Source of the DNA: Jannaschia seohaensis
Lineage (GTDB): Bacteria > Pseudomonadota > Alphaproteobacteria > Rhodobacterales > Rhodobacteraceae
Direction: 5' to 3'
Length of the DNA stretch: 64,000 nucleotides
Assembly: GCF_900116765.1 (NCBI RefSeq)
Contig: NZ_UETC01000006.1
Coordinates: forward strand, 62,001-126,000
Program-made: the position numbers and the translations under genes
Notes under the pieces: generated by a model
What the model saw: only the letters and a program-made list of their open reading frames with translations
What the model was told of the DNA's origin: nothing
Databases searched by the model: none
In this document: piece after piece, positions 39,708-52,868 of the stretch
How positions within the stretch are numbered: position 1 is the stretch's first letter
How the letters are laid out: every line of letters starts with the position of its first letter

Positions 39708-40451
39708 TCAACTCTCGAAACAAGCGGCCCGGCCATCGGCGGCGATGGTGGCCGCGCCGTCGCGCACAAGCGCGGCCTTGCGTTGCAGCGCGGGGGTGAG
39801 CGCGGTCGGGTCGCGGCGCTTCGGGTTGGGCAGAACCGAGGCCAGCGCGGCGGCCTGCGCAGGCGTCAGAGCATCAGCCGAGACGCCGAAATAATGTCGG
39901 GCCGCCGCCTCCACGCCGAACACGCCCTCCCCGAACTCGGCCACGTTGAGATAAACCTCGATGATCCGCCGCTTGGGCCAGAACGCCTCCATCACCGGGG
40001 TGAGCATCGCCTCCAGCGCCTTGCGCGGCCAGCTGCGCCCCTGCCAGAGGAAGGCGTTCTTGACGACCTGCTGGCTGATCGTCGAGGCGCCACGGCCCGC
40101 CCCTTCTTCGATGGCGTCCTTGATGGCGTCGACGTCGAAGCCCCAATGCAGGCAGAAATTGGCATCCTCCGCCGCCACCGCAGCGCGCGCCATGACCGGC
40201 GCGATCTGGTCCAGGTCACGCCATTCCCGCGCGACCCCGCCCAAACGATCCGCCTCGGACCAGATATAAGGTGTGCCTGGCGGATCGATCACGCGATAGG
40301 CGGCGACCCAGAGCAGGATCAGCGCGACAGCGGCCAGCAGCACGCGCACCGCCAGACGCCGCAGCGCCCGGATCCCGTCCGCCAAACGGTCGAACAAGCT
40401 GCGCCGTGGCTCCTTGGCCTTGGCTTTCGCCTTTTTCTTCGTCTTCGCCAT
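39708..40451 (-). CDS. mtgA: Monofunctional biosynthetic peptidoglycan transglycosylase
   Basis: 247 residues starting at the ATG at 40451 (a GTG one codon upstream is possible). It polymerises lipid II into glycan strands. A Lys-rich cytoplasmic tail precedes one membrane helix (about 35-53). The glycosyltransferase family 51 domain shows [14 protein letters not shown] (catalytic Glu in EDANF), [12 protein letters not shown] and [20 protein letters not shown] (second Glu). No transpeptidase domain follows, consistent with MtgA. Confidence 0.94.
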   Translation of the reverse strand: MAKTKKKAKAKAKEPRRSLFDRLADGIRALRRLAVRVLLAAVALILLWVAAYRVIDPPGTPYIWSEADRLGGVAREWRDLDQIAPVMARAAVAAEDANFCLHWGFDVDAIKDAIEEGAGRGASTISQQVVKNAFLWQGRSWPRKALEAMLTPVMEAFWPKRRIIEVYLNVAEFGEGVFGVEAAARHYFGVSADALTPAQAAALASVLPNPKRRDPTALTPALQRKAALVRDGAATIAADGRAACFES

Positions 40452-40490
40452 CACCTCGCGACGGACCAGCGAAGCCCCGTCAGGTCAACC

Positions 40491-40544
40491 CTTCTTCTGG
40501 TCCGAAATACTCCGGGGGGCCCGCAGGGCGGGGGCAGAGCCCCC
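40491..40544. repeat. Intergenic repeat, family B, with hairpin
   Basis: CTTCTTCTGGTCCGAAATAC followed by TCCGGGG (40491-40517) resembles the family B motif. It is followed by a hairpin GGGGGC-AGA-GCCCCC (40530-40544), the same motif-plus-hairpin order as 20465-20513. It occupies the gap between mtgA and the gltB terminator. Confidence 0.55.
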
Positions 40545-40599
40545 TCCGACCAGAGACCCAAACACCCCGGCCGCCCCGAGGCGCGGGGCGCGACGGCGC

Positions 40600-40634
40600 G
40601 CGCCGGACCGGGGCTCGATGCCCCGGTCCGGCGC
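40600..40634 (-). terminator. Strong hairpin after gltB
   Basis: A perfect 15-bp stem (GCGCCGGACCGGGGC with GCCCCGGTCCGGCGC, loop TCGAT) begins six bases beyond the gltB stop codon. It lacks a U-tract on the minus strand, so it may be a Rho-assisted terminator or an mRNA 3'-end stabiliser. Confidence 0.65.
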
Positions 40635-40640
40635 TTCCCC

Positions 40641-45182
<4,542 letters not shown>

Positions 45183-45197
45183 CCGAAATCCTCCGGT

Positions 45198-45893
45198 TCA
45201 GGCCGCCACTTGGGCGAACGTCTCATACAACCGCTCCAGCCGGGTCTTTCGGCCCCGGATGATCGCGGAGATCACTTGGCCGAGCAGCCCGGCCTCCTTG
45301 AGTGCACCCGCCACGTTGTGCCGCCCCGTGGGCAGCACGTAGCGATGGACACGCTTGTGCTCCGGCAAAAGGTCCAGATGCGCGACATCCGCCGCGCAGC
45401 CGGCACCTGCCGTCAGGTAGTAATGCGCGCCCGTGTCCGGCAGCGTCGCGGCCAGATCGCGCAGCACCGGCCGCGCGATGCGCGGCCAGCGGTCGTCGTC
45501 CAGCACCGCGCGGTCCAGTGTGACCTGCGGCGCGAAGGCGATGGCCCGCTTCACGCGGACATGCCGCGGCAGCAGCATCGCGCCATAGCCCCCCATCGAG
45601 GTACCCAGGCTGATCGTCTCCTGGACGCGCCGCTCCCGCACCAAATGGCGGACGGCGCCGAGAATGCGTGCCCAGAGCCCCGTCGCCGAATACCACGTCG
45701 CGCGCCGGTCGGTGACGAACAGCACGTTGTTCTCGCCGCCCTGCCCCGCGCTGCCCGCGAACTCGTCGAGTGGGGTCCCGCCGAAGCCCGCGCGCATGCC
45801 GGTGAACGCCACCACCAGCCGCGGCGCCCGGCCGGGCAGCCAGCGCAGCGTCAACTCCTCGTCACGGAGCAAGGTCTCGACACGCGACCCCAT
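45198..45893 (-). CDS. Alpha/beta hydrolase fold protein between gltD and gltB
   Basis: 231 residues. The nucleophile elbow GTSMGGYGA, the downstream ADVAHLDLL acidic segment and the GRHNVAG histidine give a plausible Ser-Asp-His triad. There is no signal peptide. The substrate is unknown. It sits 15 bp upstream of gltB and 110 bp downstream of gltD on the same strand, so it is probably part of the glutamate synthase transcript; whether it matters to that pathway is not known. Confidence 0.75.
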   Translation of the reverse strand: MGSRVETLLRDEELTLRWLPGRAPRLVVAFTGMRAGFGGTPLDEFAGSAGQGGENNVLFVTDRRATWYSATGLWARILGAVRHLVRERRVQETISLGTSMGGYGAMLLPRHVRVKRAIAFAPQVTLDRAVLDDDRWPRIARPVLRDLAATLPDTGAHYYLTAGAGCAADVAHLDLLPEHKRVHRYVLPTGRHNVAGALKEAGLLGQVISAIIRGRKTRLERLYETFAQVAA

Positions 45894-45950
45894 GATGGCT
45901 CAGCCCAGGATCCACGCGGGGCCGCGCATCGCGCGCCGACCGACCGTAGG

Positions 45951-45970
45951 GTGGGCATCACCATGCCCAC
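45951..45970. repeat. GTGGGCAT hairpin repeat
   Basis: GTAGGGTGGGCATCACCATG, continuing CCCAC, forms an 8-bp stem (GTGGGCAT with ATGCCCAC, loop CACC). It lies between gltD and the hydrolase gene. GTAGGGTGGGC-type hairpins are recurrent intergenic elements in Rhodobacteraceae; here only one copy is in the window, so the repeat status rests on general knowledge. Confidence 0.5.
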
Positions 45971-46003
45971 CGCTCGGCTTGTAACGATAGTGGAACATCG
46001 GGC

Positions 46004-47479
46004 CTATTCCGCCGCGACCGAGGCGGAGGCCGCCGCGAAGCGGTCCAGGATCGCCTCCGCCGCCTCGCGGCCGTCGCGGATGGCCCAGACCACCAGGGAG
46101 GCGCCGCGGACGATGTCGCCCACCGCATAGACCCCGTCGAGCGGCGTCTCATGGGTGCGGAAATCGGCCTTGATCGTGCCCCAGCGCGTCACCTCCAGCT
46201 CGGGCTTCTCCCACAGCGTCGGCAGCTCCTCGGGCTCGAAACCCAGGGCCTTCACCACGAGGTCCGCGGGCTCGATGTAATCCGCGCCCTCGATCAGCTC
46301 GGGCTTCTGGCGCCCGGTCGCGTCGGGCGCGCCCAGCTTCATGCGCTGCACCTTCACGCCGGACACCGACAGCTGCACCAGCGGCGAGCCCGCATCATGC
46401 ACGGCCGCCCCCGCCTCGAACCCGGCGGGCGCGGTGAGCCAGACGAACTCAACGCCTTCTTCCTCGGCGTTCTGCACCTCCCGCTGGGAGCCGGGCATGT
46501 TGGCCCGGTCGCGGCGGTAGAGGCACTTCACGCTGGTCGCGCCCTGGCGAATCGCCGTGCGCACGCAATCCATGGCCGTGTCGCCGCCGCCGATGACGAC
46601 GACGCGCTTGCCCTCGGCCGAGAGCGCCCCGCTGTCGAATTCTGGCACAGCATCGCCGAAGGATTTCCGGTTGGACGCGGTCAGATAGTCGATCGCGCGG
46701 ACGATCCCGTCGGCGTCGTGGTTCTCGCCTGCCAGCTCCCGGGACTTGTAGACCCCGGTTGCGACGATCACCGCGTCATGCTTGGCGCGGATCTCGTCGA
46801 AGGTGATGTCGCGCCCGACCTCGCAGTTGAGGACGAACGTCACGCCACCCTCCTCCAGCTGCGCGTTGCGGCGCATGACCACGTCCTTCTCCAGCTTGAA
46901 GCCGGGGATGCCGTATGTGAGCAGCCCGCCCGCGCGGTCGTAGCGGTCATAGACCGTCACTTGCACGCCGGCCCGGCGCAGCATGTCGGCCGCGGCCAGC
47001 CCGCCGGGGCCCGCGCCGATGATGCCGACGCTTTCCTCGCGCTCCGCATAGGGCCTGATCGGCTCGACCCAGCCCTCCTCGAAGGCGGTGTCGACGATAT
47101 ACTTTTCGACCGCGCCGATGGTGACGGTGCCGTGCCCCGATTGCTCGATGACGCAATTGCCTTCGCACAGGCGGTCCTGCGGGCAGATCCGTCCGCAGAT
47201 CTCGGGGAAAGTGTTGGTCGCCTGGCTGATCTCATAAGCCTCGCGCAGGCGGCCCTCTGCGGTCAGGCGCAGCCAGTCGGGGATGTTGTTATGCAGCGGG
47301 CAATGGGTCTGGCAGTAGGGAACGCCGCATTGCGAACAGCGGCTTGCTTGCTCCGCGGCGCGGTCGGCGGCAAACTCGCGATAGATCTCTTCGAAATCGT
47401 CGGTCCGGTCGGCTGCGGTCCGCTTCTCGGGCGTCTGACGCTCGAGCGAGACGAAACGAAGCATCTTGTTCGTGGCCAT
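46004..47479 (-). CDS. gltD: Glutamate synthase (NADPH), small subunit
   Basis: 491 residues from MATNKMLRFVSLERQTPEKR, with AGGAGG before the ATG. It passes electrons from NADPH through FAD and iron-sulfur clusters to GltB. The N-terminal cysteines CSQCGVPYCQTHCPL and CGRICPQDRLCEGNC bind two 4Fe-4S clusters. GIIGAGPGGLAAADMLRRAG binds FAD and VVVIGGGDTAMDCVRTA binds NADPH. It is the promoter-proximal gene of the gltD-hydrolase-gltB run. Confidence 0.97.
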   Translation of the reverse strand: MATNKMLRFVSLERQTPEKRTAADRTDDFEEIYREFAADRAAEQASRCSQCGVPYCQTHCPLHNNIPDWLRLTAEGRLREAYEISQATNTFPEICGRICPQDRLCEGNCVIEQSGHGTVTIGAVEKYIVDTAFEEGWVEPIRPYAEREESVGIIGAGPGGLAAADMLRRAGVQVTVYDRYDRAGGLLTYGIPGFKLEKDVVMRRNAQLEEGGVTFVLNCEVGRDITFDEIRAKHDAVIVATGVYKSRELAGENHDADGIVRAIDYLTASNRKSFGDAVPEFDSGALSAEGKRVVVIGGGDTAMDCVRTAIRQGATSVKCLYRRDRANMPGSQREVQNAEEEGVEFVWLTAPAGFEAGAAVHDAGSPLVQLSVSGVKVQRMKLGAPDATGRQKPELIEGADYIEPADLVVKALGFEPEELPTLWEKPELEVTRWGTIKADFRTHETPLDGVYAVGDIVRGASLVVWAIRDGREAAEAILDRFAAASASVAAE

Positions 47480-47694
47480 TGCGGGACTCCTCCTGAGCGA
47501 GCGGACCTCCCCGTTATACAAGGTCCGAAGGGAATGAAAGTCAGTAATGCTGACCTACTTGAGGATTTTTTGTCACGGCGCGCGGGGCAGGCGTCGATTT
47601 TCCGTCAATATAGGTCCGGTTCGGACCAAGTCCGCCTCTTCCCCTCCCGACCGCACATTCGCACTATGCCTTCAAAAGGCGAATCGAGCAATTC
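47480..47694. promoter_or_regulatory. Divergent gltD/uppP promoter region
   Basis: 215 bp between two divergent starts, more AT-rich than the genes. On the minus strand TATAAC (complement of 47513-47518) is a candidate -10 for gltD. A short inverted repeat GTCAG-TAATG-CTGAC (47540-47554) next to a T-run (TTTTTTG, 47566-47572) could be a regulator site. Both are eye-level calls. Confidence 0.4.
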
Positions 47695-48498
47695 ATGGCC
47701 CTCTGGCATCTCCTACTTCTTGCCGCCCTCCAGGGCGTGACCGAGTTCCTGCCCATCTCCTCCTCAGGCCACCTGATCCTGCTGCCCGCCCTGACCGGGC
47801 TGGAGGATCAAGGCACCTTCCTCGACGTCGCCGTCCATGTCGGCACGCTGGGCGCCGTCGTGCTCTACTTCCGGTCGGACGTGGCCGCCGCCCTGCGCGG
47901 CACGGTTGGCCTGCTGCGCCAGCGGCGCGGTGCGGAGGAAAAGCTGGCCCTTGGCCTCATGATCGCGACCGCCCCGGTGGTCGTCGCGGGCCTCCTCATC
48001 AGCCTGACCATCGGCACGGATGCGCTGCGCTCGGTCACAGTGATCGGCTGGACGACGCTGCTCTTCGGACTGTTTTTGTGGTGGTGCGACCAGACGGGCG
48101 GGCAGGAAAAGACCGTCGCCGACTGGGGCCCCGGCCAGGCGCTGAAGCTCGGCCTCTGGCAGGCGGTGGCGCTGATCCCGGGCACGTCGCGCTCGGGCAT
48201 CGTCATCACCGGCGCCCGGGCGATGGGATACGAGCGGCACGAGGCTGCGCGCATCGCGATGCTGATGTCGATCCCGACGATCCTCGCCTCGGGCGCGCTG
48301 CTGTCGCTCGACGCAGTGGGCGATGCCACGGGGGCGCTGGCACGGGACGGGGCGATCGCGGCGCTCTTTGCCTTCGGCGCGGCGCTGGCGGCACTGCACC
48401 TGATGATGCGCCTGCTGCACTCGGTCGATTTCACACCCTACGTGATCTACCGCATCCTGCTGGGCACGGGTCTGCTGATCTACGCTTACGCCGGCTAG
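47695..48498 (+). CDS. uppP: Undecaprenyl-diphosphatase
   Basis: 267 residues, polytopic inner-membrane enzyme (BacA/UppP) that dephosphorylates undecaprenyl diphosphate to recycle the lipid carrier of cell-wall synthesis; overproduction gives bacitracin resistance in E. coli. Both catalytic motifs are intact: QGVTEFLPISSSGHL (residues 13-27) and the later IPGTSRSGIVITGARAMG. The ATG fits the conserved MALWHLLLLAALQG start. The frame is open upstream without similarity. Confidence 0.95.
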   Translation: MALWHLLLLAALQGVTEFLPISSSGHLILLPALTGLEDQGTFLDVAVHVGTLGAVVLYFRSDVAAALRGTVGLLRQRRGAEEKLALGLMIATAPVVVAGLLISLTIGTDALRSVTVIGWTTLLFGLFLWWCDQTGGQEKTVADWGPGQALKLGLWQAVALIPGTSRSGIVITGARAMGYERHEAARIAMLMSIPTILASGALLSLDAVGDATGALARDGAIAALFAFGAALAALHLMMRLLHSVDFTPYVIYRILLGTGLLIYAYAG

Positions 48499-48565
48499 GT
48501 CACGCGGGGCTCCGCCGGGCGATCCCCTTGACCGGCAACAGCTTCGGGCCCAGAAGGCCGGTCGC

Positions 48566-49123
48566 TCACGCAGCGACCAGCACCGCACAGGCGCCGAAGA
48601 CATTGGCCGCCACGGCCGCCGCCAGCACGCCGCCATAGCCCAACAGCGTCACGCCCAGCCAGGCAAGCGGCACATAGACCGCAAGCACCCGCAGAAGCGA
48701 CAGCGCCATCGCGTGCCCGGCTTTCGACCGCGCATTCACCGTCGCCGCCCCCCAGCGCAGCGAAAAGCGGCGCGTTGGCGCACCGGAAGATCAGAGACGC
48801 AAGCGCAGCCAGCCCCAAGCCCAGGCCCAGCGCATGCAGCCCCTGGCGGGTCACGTCCTGCGCATCTTCCTTACGGCCCAGCGCCTGCGCGATGATCGCC
48901 CCGCCCCCGCCGACAAACCGATGGAGAGCGACGAGACCGCCGTCGTCACCGGATAGACGAAGCCCACAGCCGTCAGCGCCTCGGGCGAGACCTTGGACAG
49001 GAAGTAGGCATCCACCAACCCGAGTGAGATTACCGCCGCGATGCCCAGCATCATCGGCGCCGAGACCGCCAGCAGCGCCCTCCAGACCGGGCCTTCGGTC
49101 AGATCGCGACCGTTCTTGGCCAT
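48566..49123 (-). pseudogene. MATE-family efflux transporter, decayed
   Basis: The N-terminus is intact (MAKNGRDLTEGPVWRALLAV, then PMMLGIAAVISLGLVDAYFL). The frame breaks in a G-run near 48899-48904 where one G appears to be missing: the next frame continues GAIIAQALGRKEDAQDVTRQ, as expected for MATE. After CANAPLFAALGG (near 48750) the sequence jumps to a third frame encoding only the last ~55 residues (VNARSKAGHAMALSLLRVLA ... GACAVLVAA), ending at 48566. About 270 central residues are missing. It therefore has a frameshift plus a large internal deletion and cannot make a transporter. Its end coincides with a 7-bp hairpin (48560-48578). Confidence 0.85.
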
Positions 49124-49173
49124 GTGCCCTCCGTTCAGGCGGAGAGAACTGGCCGCGCGCCCTCTGGGTTCCG

Positions 49174-50157
49174 TCAGGTCCGCAGGTTGCGGGCGGATTC
49201 TTTGATCTGGGCATATTGCCCGGAGGGGCGGAACCGCCAGAGATAGTCTTCCAGCACCGCATCCATCGACGTGGGCTCGATGCCGAGCGCCTCGAAGCCG
49301 GGCAGATCGCCGCTCGCGACATTGTCATGGGCGAGGTTGCGCACCTGGTCCGCCGTCAGCACGGTGTTGCGGAACAGGCCGAAGGTGATCGTCTGAAGCA
49401 GATCGAACCCGGCCCCCATGAACCGGGCGACCGCAAACGGCACCGCCACGATCAGCGCCCGGCGGCGGATCTCGCGCAGCATCTGCTGCATCAATTCCCG
49501 GAAAGTCGCGATCTCGGGCCCGCCCAGCTCGTAGATGCCGGGCGCCGCCTTGCCCTGGAGCGCGGCTTCGGCCGCGGCGGCGACATCGTCGACATAGACC
49601 GGCTGGAAGCGAGTCTCGGCCCCGACCACCGGCAGGACCGGCCCGATCCGCGCCATCGCGGCGAAGCGATTGAAGAACTGGTCCTCGGGGCCGAACACGA
49701 TCGAGGGGCGCAGAATGACGGCTTCGGGCATGTGGCGCATCACCGCCCCCTCGCCCAGGGCCTTGGTGCGGGCGTAGTCGCTTTCGCTCTCCGCGTCGGC
49801 GCCGATGGCGCTAAGCTGGACCATGCGCCGCAGCCCCATGCCGGCGGCGATCCGCGCGATCCGCTCCGCGCCCTCGGTCTGCACGGCGTCGAAGCGGTTC
49901 TTGCCAGCCTCCGCCAGGATGCCCACGCAATTGACCACCGCGTCGGCCCCCATCAAGGCGGCCTCGACGCTGCGGTCATCCCGGATATTGGCGAAGACCG
50001 GCTCGACCTGTCCCACGGCGCCATACATCCGCACGAAATGCGCTTCGTTCGGGCGGCGGACGGCGACGCGGACGCGCCAGCCTGCCTTGGCCATGCGTTG
50101 CGCGATATAGCGCCCGACGAAGCCGGAACCGCCGAAGATGGTGACGAGCTGCTGCAT
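49174..50157 (-). CDS. NDUFA9-like NAD(P)-binding complex I accessory protein
   Basis: 327 residues from MQQLVTIFGGSGFVGRYIAQ, with AGGAGG before the ATG. An atypical SDR: the nucleotide-binding loop FGGSGFVGRYIAQ, then DAVVNCVGIL, and no YxxxK catalytic pair, as in the mitochondrial complex I subunit NDUFA9 and its alphaproteobacterial homologues. The C-terminal LEDYLWRFRPSGQYAQIKES is typical. It likely stabilises NADH dehydrogenase or related quinone chemistry. Confidence 0.85.
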   Translation of the reverse strand: MQQLVTIFGGSGFVGRYIAQRMAKAGWRVRVAVRRPNEAHFVRMYGAVGQVEPVFANIRDDRSVEAALMGADAVVNCVGILAEAGKNRFDAVQTEGAERIARIAAGMGLRRMVQLSAIGADAESESDYARTKALGEGAVMRHMPEAVILRPSIVFGPEDQFFNRFAAMARIGPVLPVVGAETRFQPVYVDDVAAAAEAALQGKAAPGIYELGGPEIATFRELMQQMLREIRRRALIVAVPFAVARFMGAGFDLLQTITFGLFRNTVLTADQVRNLAHDNVASGDLPGFEALGIEPTSMDAVLEDYLWRFRPSGQYAQIKESARNLRT

Positions 50158-50328
50158 GAGGGCCTCCTGTCCGGTCGGATCGAGCGATACGCTTTGGAGG
50201 GCCACCGGACAAGGCCCCGCGAGGTCGCATGGGCGAGCCGGCGATGGCCGCCCCCGCCCCCGACGATTTTTCCATCAGAGGGGATTGACGCCGCCCGAGG
50301 CCGGAGATACCCACCGCGCACCGTGGAT

Positions 50329-50415
<87 letters not shown>

Positions 50416-51061
50416 CGGTCTACCTCCCGAAAATGAAAAGCGATTAGTTGGTGGTTCGTTGTCGCAGACGGGTCCGCCCGGTCCCTGACGGTCTTTAATG
50501 CCGCCATCTCATCTGACCTCGGGACGGGCGGACCCGTTGGGCCGCATCTCTCCAGCCAAGATTTCAAGATGCGCGTCGGTCTCCATCGGACGGCGCGGCT
50601 CTGGGTCTTGCAGCGGCGAGGTCCACCGCATGCCGACGGGCCATGGCCTGCACCCAGAACGTGACGACGGCCTCGTCCTGATGCAGCGGCGTTGGATGAC
50701 AGCAGCCACACGATCTTTGGCCGGGAAGGGATGCCGACGATGTGGAGGATCCCAGCGACGACATCCGCGCCGGACGGAGCCGAATCCAAGGCCTCCCCGA
50801 TCAGGCCGAACGCCCCGGCGGCACCCCTTCGTCCCCCCGGACCCGAAGGACCGCGATGCCCGCCTTCTGCACCGAGATCAGGGCGGGGCCGTCATCGCCC
50901 TCCATCACCGACAGTCCTCGGCGCCCGGGTCGGAGAGCGATGGCGCCTCTTCTCTTGGCGCGGGGGACGCAATATCCCGCAGGCTGTGTGTCCAATCCGC
51001 CGCCTCGCCCTGCCCCGCCCGGGCCGCTAGGAAGGAGGCGACCCAATCCGCAGGAGCCCCG
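50416..51061. other. 646-bp region without a recognisable gene
   Basis: Between tRNA-Leu and the FAH-family gene. All open frames are low-complexity products of high GC; none shows a domain, signal peptide or ribosome site I can support. It contains a 13-bp inverted repeat (50468-50537). I saw no duplicated tRNA 3' end or integrase remnant that would mark an excised island. Confidence 0.6.
50468..50537. repeat. 13-bp inverted repeat downstream of tRNA-Leu
   Basis: ACGGGTCCGCCCG (50468-50480) is exactly repeated in inverse orientation as CGGGCGGACCCGT (50525-50537), 44 bp apart; pairing extends inward (GTCCC with GGGA) with one bulge. It may form a long stem that terminates the tRNA transcript, or be a scar of a small mobile element. 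Confidence 0.6.
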
Positions 51062-51748
51062 ATGCCCGAGACCGTGATCGCCCCGCCGCCGCCCACTCTT
51101 TTGCCCGTCGCCGGGACCGAGGCGCGCTTCCCCGTGCGCCGGGTCTACTGCATCGGGCGCAACTATGCCGCCCATGCCGTCGAGATGGGGCATGACCCCG
51201 ACCGGGAGCCGCCCTTCTTCTTTCAAAAGAACCCCGACGACCTGGACCCCTCTGGCCGCTTTCCCTACCCGCCGCGCAGCAGCGATGTGCACCATGAGGC
51301 CGAGATCGCGGTGATGCTGAAATCCGGCGGCACCGATATCGCGGTGGCCGACGCTTTGGATCATGTCTTCGGCTATGCGCTCGCGCTCGACATGACCCGG
51401 CGCGACCTGCAAGGCGTGGCCAAGAAGGCCGGGCGTCCGTGGGAGATCGGCAAGGCCTTCGCCCGCTCCGCGCCGGTGGGGCCGATCCACCCGGTCTCCG
51501 AGGTGGGGCACCCGAGCCATGGCGCCATCGCGCTGCGGGTCAACGGAAAGCTGCGCCAGGAGGGGAACCTGGACCAGATGATCTGGAAGGTGCCGGAGAT
51601 GATCTCCTATCTCTCCGAATACTTCACCCTGGCGGCGGGGGACGTGATCCTGTCGGGGACGCCGGCGGGCGTTGGCCCGGTCGTCCGGGGCGATGTGCTC
51701 GATCTCGCCGTCGAGGGGCTGGGCGAGATGACCGTGACGGTGACCTGA
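51062..51748 (+). CDS. Fumarylacetoacetate hydrolase family protein
   Basis: 228 residues, with AGGAG five bases before the ATG. It has the FAH C-terminal fold: YCIGRNYAAHAVEMGHDPD, VHHEAEIAVML (metal-binding Glu pair), and DVILSGTPAGVGPV. The short length and RNYAAHA segment match the YcgM/FAHD1 group (acylpyruvase or oxaloacetate decarboxylase activities in relatives). It is convergent with the FAD oxidoreductase gene (4 bp between stops). Confidence 0.9.
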   Translation: MPETVIAPPPPTLLPVAGTEARFPVRRVYCIGRNYAAHAVEMGHDPDREPPFFFQKNPDDLDPSGRFPYPPRSSDVHHEAEIAVMLKSGGTDIAVADALDHVFGYALALDMTRRDLQGVAKKAGRPWEIGKAFARSAPVGPIHPVSEVGHPSHGAIALRVNGKLRQEGNLDQMIWKVPEMISYLSEYFTLAAGDVILSGTPAGVGPVVRGDVLDLAVEGLGEMTVTVT

Positions 51749-51752
51749 GCGC

Positions 51753-52745
51753 TCAGCCCAGGCGGGCGAGCACCTCTTCGGCCAGCGCCTCGGCGCTGTC
51801 GAAGGCGCCCTCCACCCGGCCGGGGCGCGCGGTACCGCACCAATCCCCGGCAAGGCCCAGGCCCAGCGCCCCGTCGATCATGCAGGGCGTCTCGGCAGGC
51901 CGCGCCACCGAGGCATAGCGCCAGCGGTGCAGCCGCAGATAGGCGGGCGACGAGAGGTCGAACTCCGTCGCCTCCGCCAGGGCGTCCAGCAAGTCGCCGC
52001 GCACCTCGTCCTGGTCGCGCTCCAGGTTCGCCTCGGCCCAATCGGGGCCGGTCTGGGCCAGGATGGAGGTGACCTCGGGCCGGCCGGGCTTGGTCCCGTT
52101 GCAGGCGATCCAGCCAAGCGGGCCCTCCGCGACCTGCGCGGCATCCCAAGGCAACTCGGCTGCGTCCTCCAGCCCCACCATCAGGCTGTAGGCGCCGCGC
52201 ATCCGAACCGCTTCCAGCTCGTCGCGCCCCAGCATGTCCGGGGGCGCCAACCGCGCCGCCTGCACGCTGGGAATGGCCAGCAGCACCCAGTCGAGGCCCT
52301 CGGCCACCGGACCCTCCGCCGCTGAGAGCGTCCAGGTTTCGCCATGGCGCGCCAGACCCGCGATCTCCGTCTCGCGGCGGACGTCGATGCCCTCGGCCAT
52401 GGCGCCGGCCAGGCTGGACATGCCGGGCACCGCCACCCAGCGCGGCGCGGTCCAGGCGCAGGGCGCGCCGCCGCCGATCACGGTCAGGCGGGGCGTCCAG
52501 CGGCGCACGCGGCCCGCTTGCTGATGGGTAGCGAGAAAGGCGCGGAACTCGGCGCCATGGGCCGTCATGTATTGCGCGCCATGGTCGAAGGCGAAGGGGC
52601 TGGCCCGCCGGGTCGCCATGCGCCCGCCGAAGCCGCGCGACTTCTCGTAGACGGTGACCTCGGCCGCATGGCCGAGCCCCTGCGCGAGCCGCAAGCCGCA
52701 CAGACCGGCGCCGACGATTGCGATGCGAGGACGCGTGGGGGCCAT
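51753..52745 (-). CDS. FAD-dependent amine oxidase / renalase-like oxidoreductase
   Basis: 330 residues. The FAD-binding motif [18 protein letters not shown] is followed by [16 protein letters not shown], the flavin-containing amine oxidase/renalase signature with the GGR motif, and a C-terminal [20 protein letters not shown] that contacts FAD. Bacterial renalase-like enzymes oxidise wrongly reduced NAD(P)H isomers, but the similarity seen here does not decide the substrate. Confidence 0.85.
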   Translation of the reverse strand: MAPTRPRIAIVGAGLCGLRLAQGLGHAAEVTVYEKSRGFGGRMATRRASPFAFDHGAQYMTAHGAEFRAFLATHQQAGRVRRWTPRLTVIGGGAPCAWTAPRWVAVPGMSSLAGAMAEGIDVRRETEIAGLARHGETWTLSAAEGPVAEGLDWVLLAIPSVQAARLAPPDMLGRDELEAVRMRGAYSLMVGLEDAAELPWDAAQVAEGPLGWIACNGTKPGRPEVTSILAQTGPDWAEANLERDQDEVRGDLLDALAEATEFDLSSPAYLRLHRWRYASVARPAETPCMIDGALGLGLAGDWCGTARPGRVEGAFDSAEALAEEVLARLG

Positions 52746-52868
52746 GACTTTCTCCGCTCTGGGTTTCTTCCCTTAGCAGGCGCGCGCGCCCGGCGCGATG
52801 GGTGCGACGCCGATCCGCTTGTGCGCAGCCGGACGCCTGTCTATGCCCTCGCCCCGAGGAGAGCGCCC

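Noticed and set aside
50498-51061. Upstream extension of the FAH-family gene frame
   Set aside because: Similarity and an AGGAG site support the ATG at 51062; the extension is low complexity.
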